From contig CALFEM010000535.1 in the NCBI GenBank assembly GCA_937950105.1, positions 1 through 11,081 on the forward strand: a stretch of DNA of 11,081 bases. The letters run 5' to 3'. Every line of letters starts with the position of its first letter. Position 1 is the stretch's first letter. The DNA comes from an uncultured Alphaproteobacteria bacterium (GTDB lineage Bacteria > Pseudomonadota > Alphaproteobacteria > Rhizobiales > Hyphomicrobiaceae). The position numbers were made by a program, and so were the translations under genes. The notes under the pieces are model-generated. The model had not been told where the DNA came from, did no database searches, and saw only the letters and a program-made list of their open reading frames with translations. Of the stretch, positions 5,674 through 11,081 are shown one piece after another.

Positions 5674-7706
5674 CAGATGTCGAGGTCCTTGGCGAAGGCG
5701 GCGCGCTCCTGGATGAAGCGGAAGCGGGCTTCGGGCTTGGAACCCATCAGCGCGTTGACGGCGTCGGCGAGTTCGCTGCCCTCGCCCTCGCCGATCTCGA
5801 CCTTGAGGAGCGTGCGCACCTTCGGGTCCATGGTCGTTTCCTTGAGCTGCTGGGCGTTCATTTCGCCGAGGCCCTTGAAGCGGCCGACTTCGATCTTCTG
5901 GTTGGCCTTGAACTCGCGCTTGATCAGCTCGGCGCGGTGCCTGTCGTCACGTGCATAGAGCGACTTGGTGCCCTGCGTCAGCTTGTAGAGCGGCGGCACT
6001 GCCAGATAGAGGTGGCCGTTCTCGATCAGCGGCCGCATCTCCTGATAGAAGAACGTGATGAGCAGCGAGGCGATGTGGGCGCCGTCGACGTCGGCGTCGG
6101 TCATGACGATGACGCGCTCGTAGCGCAGATCCTCGTCGCGGTACTTGCTGCCGGTGCCGACGCCGAGCGCGGTGATGAGATCGGAGAGCAACTGGTTCTG
6201 CGACAGCTTCGCCGAGGATGCGTTGGCGACGTTCAGGATCTTGCCGCGCAACGGCAGGATCGCCTGGGTCTCGCGAAGGCGCGCGCTCTTGGCGCTGCCG
6301 CCGGCCGAGTCACCCTCGACGATGAAGATTTCCGTTCCTGCCGCCTGCTGCACGGTGCAATCCGCGAGCTTGCCGGGCAGGCGCAGGCGCCTCGTCGCCG
6401 ACTGGCGGCCGACTTCCTTTTCCTTGCGGCGGCGCTGGCGTTCCTCGGCCCGCTCGATGGTCCATTCGAGCAGCTTGGTCGCCTGCTGCGGATTGTCGGC
6501 GAGCCAGTGGTCGAACGCATCGCGCAGCGCCGTCTCGACGATGCGCGTCGCCTCCTGCGTGGCGAGCTTGTCCTTGGTCTGGCCCTGGAACTCCGGCTCG
6601 CGAATGAACACCGACAGCATGGCCGCCGAGGTTCCCATCACGTCGTCGGAGGTGATCTGGCCGGCGCGGCGGTTGTTGGTCAGTTCGCCGTACGCGCGGA
6701 GCCCCTTGGTCAGCGCCTGCCGGAGCCCCGCTTCGTGCGTGCCGCCTTCGGGCGTCGGAATCGTGTTGCAGTACGAGCGTGAGAAGCCGTCGTCGTCGGC
6801 GATCCACGCCACCGCCCACTCGACCGAACCGTGGCCCGCCTCGCGCTTGATGTTGCCGGCGAAGATGTCCTTGGCGACGAGCGTGTTGCCCTCGATGGTG
6901 GCGGAGAGGAAATCCTTGAGGCCGCCGGGGAAGTGCAGCCGCGCCTCGGCGGGCGTCGCGGTGTCCTCACCGAGCAGGGCCGGATCGCAGCTCCAGCGGA
7001 TCTCGACGCCACCGAACAGGTACGCCTTCGAGCGCGCCATGGTGTAGAGCCGCGCCGGCTTGAACCTGGCGCCCTTGCCGAAGATCTGCTCGTCCGGCTT
7101 GAAGCGCACGCGCGTGCCGCGTCGGTTCATCACCGAGCCGAGCTTTTCGAGCCTGGTCTGCGCGAGGCCGCGCGAGAACACCATGCGATAGAGCTGCTGG
7201 CCGCGCGCGACCTCGACCTCGCATGTTTCCGACAGCGCGTTGACGACCGAGACGCCGACGCCGTGCAGACCGCCCGACGTGTTGTAGGCCTTGCCGTCGA
7301 ACTTTCCGCCCGAGTGCAGCGTGGTCATGATGACCTCGAGCGCCGACTGGTTCTTGAACTTCGGATGCGGATCGACCGGGATGCCGCGACCGTTGTCGAG
7401 CACGGTGAGGAAGCCGTCGGCGCCGAGATGCACTTCGATGAAGGTGGCGTGGCCGGCGACGGCTTCGTCCATCGAGTTGTCGATGACTTCGGCGAACAGG
7501 TGGTGCAGCGCCTTCTCGTCGGTGCCGCCGATGTACATGCCGGGGCGGCGGCGCACGGGTTCGAGCCCTTCCAGCACCTCGATGTCGGCAGCCGTGTAGT
7601 TGTCGGAGGCGTCGCCCGATTTGCGGGGCGCGGCTTTGCTCGCGGCGGTCTTGTCGCTCATGGTCCCGGCGATGCTGGAAAAGAGGTCGCGTTTCGGCTG
7701 GCCCAT
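5673..7706 (-). CDS. parE: DNA topoisomerase IV subunit B
   Basis: The 677-aa product is the ATPase/TOPRIM subunit of a type IIA topoisomerase, which with ParC decatenates replicated chromosomes. A basic low-complexity lead of about 40 residues precedes the GHKL ATPase domain, with EVIDNSMDEA (Mg/ATP Asn), DNGRGIPVD and GGLHGVGVSVVNALS. A transducer domain follows, then the TOPRIM domain with EIFIVEGDSAGGSA, DADVDGAH and GRFKGLGEMNAQQLKETTMDP. Length near 680 aa, compared with about 800 for most GyrB, the FKGLGEM form of the motif and the ending FIQERAAFAKDLDI favour ParE over GyrB. The start at 7706 is supported by GGAG 9 nt upstream; an internal ATG at 7661 lacks a comparable site. It is followed directly by the overlapping EEP-family gene. 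Confidence 0.95.
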   Translation of the reverse strand: MGQPKRDLFSSIAGTMSDKTAASKAAPRKSGDASDNYTAADIEVLEGLEPVRRRPGMYIGGTDEKALHHLFAEVIDNSMDEAVAGHATFIEVHLGADGFLTVLDNGRGIPVDPHPKFKNQSALEVIMTTLHSGGKFDGKAYNTSGGLHGVGVSVVNALSETCEVEVARGQQLYRMVFSRGLAQTRLEKLGSVMNRRGTRVRFKPDEQIFGKGARFKPARLYTMARSKAYLFGGVEIRWSCDPALLGEDTATPAEARLHFPGGLKDFLSATIEGNTLVAKDIFAGNIKREAGHGSVEWAVAWIADDDGFSRSYCNTIPTPEGGTHEAGLRQALTKGLRAYGELTNNRRAGQITSDDVMGTSAAMLSVFIREPEFQGQTKDKLATQEATRIVETALRDAFDHWLADNPQQATKLLEWTIERAEERQRRRKEKEVGRQSATRRLRLPGKLADCTVQQAAGTEIFIVEGDSAGGSAKSARLRETQAILPLRGKILNVANASSAKLSQNQLLSDLITALGVGTGSKYRDEDLRYERVIVMTDADVDGAHIASLLITFFYQEMRPLIENGHLYLAVPPLYKLTQGTKSLYARDDRHRAELIKREFKANQKIEVGRFKGLGEMNAQQLKETTMDPKVRTLLKVEIGEGEGSELADAVNALMGSKPEARFRFIQERAAFAKDLDI

Positions 7707-7943
7707 GGCACGAGGCTCCGCTGGCGTAGTTCCGGTGACGTGAGGCCCGGACCTGACGCAAAACGGGCGTCCGGCGACTCTCTCAGTTGTTGCGATTGGC
7801 CTTCAGATGGCACGCGCGCCGTGGCGTTGGCAAGGCGACCGCGCACACCCGGCTGCGGTGAAACCGCCTCCGGATTGTATCGACTGGGTAATCCGGGAGG
7901 CGTCGCGCGAAGTTGTCGCTCGCCGGCCACAGACCGCTGCGAA
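7707..7943. other. Intergenic region between sufA and parE
   Basis: No protein here is supported: open frames crossing the region have no recognisable similarity, ribosome binding site or sensible composition. It should contain the end of the suf transcript and a promoter for parE, but I could not pick out a convincing -35/-10 pair on the minus strand. The only clear structure is the hairpin at 7865-7902. Confidence 0.4.
7865..7902 (-). terminator. Hairpin downstream of sufA, possible terminator
   Basis: CGCCTCCGGATT (7865-7876) pairs with AATCCGGGAGGCG (7890-7902) across a 13-nt loop, giving a 12-bp stem with one bulged base. It begins 41 nt past the sufA stop in the direction of transcription. 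Only three T residues follow it on the minus strand, so it is a weak candidate for an intrinsic terminator and could equally be an mRNA 3'-end stabiliser. Confidence 0.4.
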
Positions 7944-8333
7944 TCAGCTCTTGAACGCGGCCAGCTTGTCGGCCGACGCGGGCGCCAGCTCGACGCTCTC
8001 GCCGCAGCCGCACGCGCTCTTCTGATTCGGGTTGTTGAAGACGAACCCGGCCGAAAGCTTGTCCGTCCGGTAGTCCATCTCGGTGCCAAGCAGATAGAGC
8101 ACGGCCTGCGGATCGACGATCACGCGGGCGCCGTCCTGCTCCACCACCTCGTCGAACTTGCCGATGCTCTCGGCCCACGACATGGCGTACTCCATGCCGG
8201 CACAGCCGCCCTTCTTGACGGCGATCTTGAGGCCGGCGACGGCCTCGCCCTTCTGCGCCATGATCGCCTTCACGCGCGCGGCGGCGGCCGGCGTCATGGT
8301 CATCACCTTGGGGCGCTCTCGTGTCGTGGTCAT
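7944..8333 (-). CDS. sufA: A-type iron-sulphur cluster carrier (HesB/IscA/SufA family)
   Basis: The 129-aa product is an A-type Fe-S carrier that accepts clusters from the SufBCD scaffold and passes them to apo-proteins. The three ligand cysteines are in place: KGGCAGMEY (C44) and SACGCGES (C108, C110). The start at 8333 gives the usual family length with a short extra N-terminus (MTTTRERPKV); GGAG lies 11 nt upstream, which is a loose spacing, and M11 is an alternative start. The gene is the last of the suf cluster, 82 bp after the DUF59 gene. Position in the suf operon favours the name sufA over iscA. Confidence 0.92.
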   Translation of the reverse strand: MTTTRERPKVMTMTPAAAARVKAIMAQKGEAVAGLKIAVKKGGCAGMEYAMSWAESIGKFDEVVEQDGARVIVDPQAVLYLLGTEMDYRTDKLSAGFVFNNPNQKSACGCGESVELAPASADKLAAFKS

Positions 8334-8415
8334 GGGATCGCTTGCTCCGGGCGGCCGCGACGGCCTTCGACCAATAGAAATGGGATCGTGCGGCGATGTT
8401 TCCAATCCGTGACGA

Positions 8416-8964
8416 TCAGAACATGCCGATCGCGAGCTTCGCCTCGTCCGACATGCGGCTCTGGTCCCATGGCGGATCGAACACGATCTGCACCTTGACG
8501 GCATTGACGCCCGGTACCGCGCCGACCGCGTTCTCGACCCAGATCGGCATCTCGCCGGCCACCGGACATCCGGGCGCCGTCAGCGTCATGTCGATCGCCA
8601 CGTTGCGCTCGTCGTCGACATCGATCGAGTAGATGAGGCCCAGTTCGTAGATGTCGGACGGGATCTCGGGGTCGTAGACCGTCTTCAGCGCCATCACGAT
8701 GCCCTGGCGCAGTTCGTCGAGTTCCTCCGCCGAGAGCGTCGTCCCCGCGACCGGCGTGCCGCCTTCGGTGACAGTCGTTGCCGCGGTCGGCACCGGAGAC
8801 GGATCACTGCACGAGCCTTGCCGCACCTCGTCGTCGGGCGTGCCTGTATGCGCCGCCTTCAGATCAGCCGAGCGATCATCGGCAGCGGACGAGGGTCTCA
8901 GCTCCGACGGCTGCTCGGGAACGGCGACGTCGAGCCGGTCGCGTTCCATCGCTGCACTGGTCAT
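8416..8964 (-). CDS. sufT: SUF-associated DUF59/MIP18 family protein with long N-terminal extension
   Basis: The 182-aa product ends in a complete DUF59 (MIP18) domain at about 78-165, with YDPEIPSDIYELGLIY (97-112), the conserved Cys in TLTAPGCPVA (C133), FDPPWD (162-167) and a C-terminal MSDEAKLAIGMF. SufT proteins assist Fe-S cluster maturation, and the gene regularly lies between sufS and sufA in alphaproteobacteria. The start is fixed by AAGGAGG (8976-8970) only 5 nt before the ATG. This gives an N-terminal tail of about 77 residues that is hydrophilic, rich in Ser, Thr, Ala, Pro and Asp, and probably disordered; SUF-operon relatives I know of have shorter tails. It follows sufS by 24 bp, within one operon. 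Confidence 0.9.
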   Translation of the reverse strand: MTSAAMERDRLDVAVPEQPSELRPSSAADDRSADLKAAHTGTPDDEVRQGSCSDPSPVPTAATTVTEGGTPVAGTTLSAEELDELRQGIVMALKTVYDPEIPSDIYELGLIYSIDVDDERNVAIDMTLTAPGCPVAGEMPIWVENAVGAVPGVNAVKVQIVFDPPWDQSRMSDEAKLAIGMF

Positions 8965-8969
8965 CGTGA

Positions 8970-8976
8970 CCTCCTT
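8970..8976 (-). promoter_or_regulatory. Strong ribosome binding site of the DUF59 gene
   Basis: AAGGAGG on the minus strand with a 5-nt spacer to the ATG at 8964. It fixes the start and so shows that the long low-complexity N-terminus is translated. Confidence 0.75.
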
Positions 8977-8988
8977 CCAGTCTTTCCG

Positions 8989-10260
8989 TCAGGCGAACAG
9001 ATCGTGCGCACGCACCAGGGCGTCGTGCAGGGCGTCGATCTCGGCCTTCGTGTTGTACATGGCGAGTGACGCGCGGCAGGTCGCGGTCACGCCGAGCCGC
9101 TCCATCAGCGGCTGCGCGCAATGATGACCTGCACGCACGGCGACGCCCGAGCGGTCGATCAGCGTCGAGACATCGTGCGGATGCAGGCCATCGATGCTGA
9201 ACGACAGGATGCCGCCCTTGCCGGGTGCGGTGCCGTGAACCTTCAGCCACGGCAGCTCGGCGAGCCGCGCATGCGCGTAGGCACTCACCTCGGCTTCGTG
9301 GCGTGCGATCTTCTCGCGGCCGGTCTGCATCATGTAATCGAGTGCCGCGCCGAGCCCGATCGCCTCGACGATCGCCGGCGTGCCCGCCTCGAACTTGTGC
9401 GGTGTCTTGCCGTAGGTGATGCGGTCGACCGTGACGCTCTCGATCATCTCGCCGCCGCCCTCATAGGGCGGCATGGCGTCGAGGTGCTTGCGCCTGGCAT
9501 AGAGCACGCCGATGCCCGACGGCCCATAGGTCTTGTGGCCGGTGAAGACGTAGAAGTCGCAGCCGAGATCCTGCACGTCGACCGGCATGTGCACGGCGGC
9601 CTGACTGCCGTCGACCAGCACCGGTATGCCCTCGGCGTGGGCAAGGCGGATGATCTCCTTGATCGGCGTGATGGTGCCGAGCACGTTCGACATGTGCGTG
9701 ATGGCGACCATCTTGGTGCGCGGCGTGAGAAGACGCGCGAATTCGTCGAGCAGGAACTCGCCGTTGTCGGCGATCGGTGCCCACTTGAGCACGGCGCCGC
9801 GCCGCTCGCGGTGATAGTGCCACGGCACGATGTTGGAGTGGTGCTCCATGATCGAGAGCACGATCTCGTCGTCCTCGCCGATCACCATGCCGCCGAATGA
9901 ACTGGCGACGAGGTTGATAGCGCCCGTCGCATTGCGGGTGAAGATGATCTCGTCGCTCGAGGGCGCGTTGAGGAAGCGGCGTGCGCTCTCGCGGGCATCC
10001 TCGAACTTCTGCGTTACCGTGTTGGAGAGATAGTGCAGGCCGCGATGCACGTTGGCGTACTCGTGACGCCAGGCATGCTCCATCGCCTCGATGACGGGAA
10101 GCGGCTTCTGCGCCGAGGCGCCATTGTCGAGATAGACGAGCGGCTTGCCGTAGACCTCACGGAACAGGATCGGGAAGTCGGCGCGAATGCGCTCCACGTC
10201 GTAGCCGCTGGCACTGCCATGGCTGGCGGTCAACTCGCGCTTCAGTTGGCTCGTCGGCAT
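8989..10260 (-). CDS. sufS: Cysteine desulfurase SufS
   Basis: The 423-aa product is a class V aminotransferase-fold, PLP-dependent cysteine desulfurase of group II. It mobilises sulphur from L-cysteine as a persulphide for SUF cluster assembly. Landmarks are YLDNGASAQKP (43-53), NVHRGLHYLS (70-79), EHHSNIVPW (139-147), HMSNVLG (189-195), VDGSQAAVH (216-224), the PLP lysine in FTGHKTYGPSG (K243), and the catalytic cysteine in RAGHHCAQP (C381) followed by CRASLAMYNT (395-404). An ATG at 10260 preceded by AGGA (8-nt spacer) is preferred. A longer frame to 10344 would overlap sufD and gives an atypical Ser/Arg-rich N-terminus. With this start the gene lies 31 bp after the sufD stop. Its partner sulphur acceptor (SufE or SufU) is not in the window. 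Confidence 0.96.
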   Translation of the reverse strand: MPTSQLKRELTASHGSASGYDVERIRADFPILFREVYGKPLVYLDNGASAQKPLPVIEAMEHAWRHEYANVHRGLHYLSNTVTQKFEDARESARRFLNAPSSDEIIFTRNATGAINLVASSFGGMVIGEDDEIVLSIMEHHSNIVPWHYHRERRGAVLKWAPIADNGEFLLDEFARLLTPRTKMVAITHMSNVLGTITPIKEIIRLAHAEGIPVLVDGSQAAVHMPVDVQDLGCDFYVFTGHKTYGPSGIGVLYARRKHLDAMPPYEGGGEMIESVTVDRITYGKTPHKFEAGTPAIVEAIGLGAALDYMMQTGREKIARHEAEVSAYAHARLAELPWLKVHGTAPGKGGILSFSIDGLHPHDVSTLIDRSGVAVRAGHHCAQPLMERLGVTATCRASLAMYNTKAEIDALHDALVRAHDLFA

Positions 10261-10291
10261 CTCGACCGTCCTGTCTTTCCTTTGTTCGCTC

Positions 10292-11081
10292 TCAGACGCC
10301 GACGCCGAGCAGCCAGGTGCGCGCCATCTCGTCGAGCGCTTCACGGAGCCCCTCGTGTTCGACCTTGTCGATCGCCTCGCCGATGAACGACTGGATCAGC
10401 AGGGCGCGGGCTTCTTCCTTCGGAATACCGCGCGCGCGCAGATAGAACATCAAATCGTCGTCGAGTGCGGCCGACGTCGAACCATGGCCACAGACGACGT
10501 CGTCGGCGTAGATCTCGAGTTCGGGCTTGGAATCGAACTCGGCGTCCTCCGACAGCATTAGCGCCTGCGCCATCTGCTTGCCGTCGGTCTTCTGCGCGTC
10601 GGGCCGCACGATGACCTTGCCCTGGAAGATGCCGCGTCCGGCGTCGTCGAGCACGCCCTTGAACAGCTCGCGGCTCTCGCCGTGGCCGACCGCGTGATCG
10701 ACGAACAGCGTCGTGTCGATGTGCTCGTTGCGGCGCGCAAGAAACACGCCCGACAGGTCCATCTTCACGCCTTCACCGACGTAGCGCGCGCGGATCTCGT
10801 TGCGGGCGAGTCCGACACCGCAGGTGAACTGGAACCCGCGATAGGTCGAGTCCTTGTGCATATCGACGAGCCAGTTGGCGAGATGTGTCACCTTGCCCGC
10901 GTCTGCCGTCACCTTGAGATGCGCCAGTTCGGCACCCTCGCCGACCACGACTTCGCTCGCGGTGTTCACCTGGCCTTCGGCGGTCGAGCCCGGCACGTGC
11001 ACGAACACTTCGACGATGGTGGCGCGAGCGCCCGCGCCGACGCGGATGACGTTGCGCTGCACCGCGAGGCGCCCTTCGCTG
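10292..11081 (-). CDS. sufD: Fe-S cluster assembly scaffold subunit SufD (5' part outside window)
   Basis: The 262 visible residues are the C-terminal part of SufD, the partner of SufB in the SufBC2D scaffold. The frame stays open to the window edge (SEGRLAVQRNVIRV at the cut), so the N-terminal part, usually some 150-200 residues, lies beyond 11081. The visible part is the right-handed beta-helix core (for example GVKMDLSGVFLARRNEHID) followed by the family's helical C-terminus with ELEIYADDVVCGHGSTSAALDDDLMFYLRARGI. The CGHG motif and FYLRARGI are typical of SufB/SufD. Identification as SufD rather than SufB rests on position directly before sufS and on sequence character. sufC and sufB are expected upstream. 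The GTG at 11062 is an internal Val codon, not a start. Confidence 0.93.
   Translation of the reverse strand, partial: SEGRLAVQRNVIRVGAGARATIVEVFVHVPGSTAEGQVNTASEVVVGEGAELAHLKVTADAGKVTHLANWLVDMHKDSTYRGFQFTCGVGLARNEIRARYVGEGVKMDLSGVFLARRNEHIDTTLFVDHAVGHGESRELFKGVLDDAGRGIFQGKVIVRPDAQKTDGKQMAQALMLSEDAEFDSKPELEIYADDVVCGHGSTSAALDDDLMFYLRARGIPKEEARALLIQSFIGEAIDKVEHEGLREALDEMARTWLLGVGV

Noticed and set aside
5673-7706. Annotation as gyrB
   Set aside because: The length, the FKGLGEM form of the TOPRIM motif and the C-terminal ending fit alphaproteobacterial ParE better than GyrB.
6831-8498. 555-codon plus-strand open frame across parE and sufA
   Set aside because: It is antisense to two unmistakable genes and shows no domain; stop-free antisense frames are common at this GC content.
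10261-10344. Longer SufS start at 10344
   Set aside because: It would overlap the sufD coding region by about 50 bases and adds an atypical Ser/Arg-rich segment; the ATG at 10260 has a ribosome binding site.

Overview
The window is high-GC proteobacterial DNA with dense genes. The SUF gene order (sufD, sufS, a DUF59/SufT gene, sufA) and the ParE-type topoisomerase subunit point to an alphaproteobacterium, probably Hyphomicrobiales/Rhizobiales-like; this placement is inference from gene order and protein character. The first 47 bases are not biological: they are the 3' part of the Illumina TruSeq/P5 adapter, so position 48 is the true start of the contig.

Layout. At 48-94 (minus) lies the first 16 codons of an unknown gene with a near-perfect Shine-Dalgarno, cut by the adapter. 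Divergent from it, on the plus strand, are a Tat-exported metallo-beta-lactamase-fold hydrolase of the methyl-parathion-hydrolase/OPHC2 type (317-1309), a membrane sterol-desaturase/fatty-acid-hydroxylase family protein (1594-2571) and a membrane fatty-acid desaturase (2641-4035). The last two look like a two-gene unit of diiron membrane lipid oxygenases.

From 4096 onward everything reads on the minus strand. At 4096-4224 and 4452-4580 are two 42-codon genes for tiny proteins with an N-terminal signal or anchor. They align without gaps and share a T-I-[HY]-G-x-W core, so they are a diverged duplicate pair that I do not recognise from any named family. Between them sits a nested palindromic repeat (4281-4382). 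Upstream come a membrane-anchored endonuclease/exonuclease/phosphatase-family protein (4750-5673) and parE, topoisomerase IV subunit B (5673-7706), which share a base in a TGATG stop/start overlap.

Finally, 7944-11081 is the downstream part of a SUF iron-sulphur cluster operon, in transcription order sufD (N-terminus beyond the window), sufS, sufT-like (DUF59) and sufA. SufS takes sulphur from cysteine, SufD belongs to the SufBCD scaffold, SufA is an A-type carrier and the DUF59 protein assists maturation. sufB and sufC would be expected just past 11081. No tRNA, rRNA, CRISPR array, insertion sequence or phage gene was found. The least explained part is the small-peptide pair with its palindrome; most of the rest is ordinary chromosomal content.
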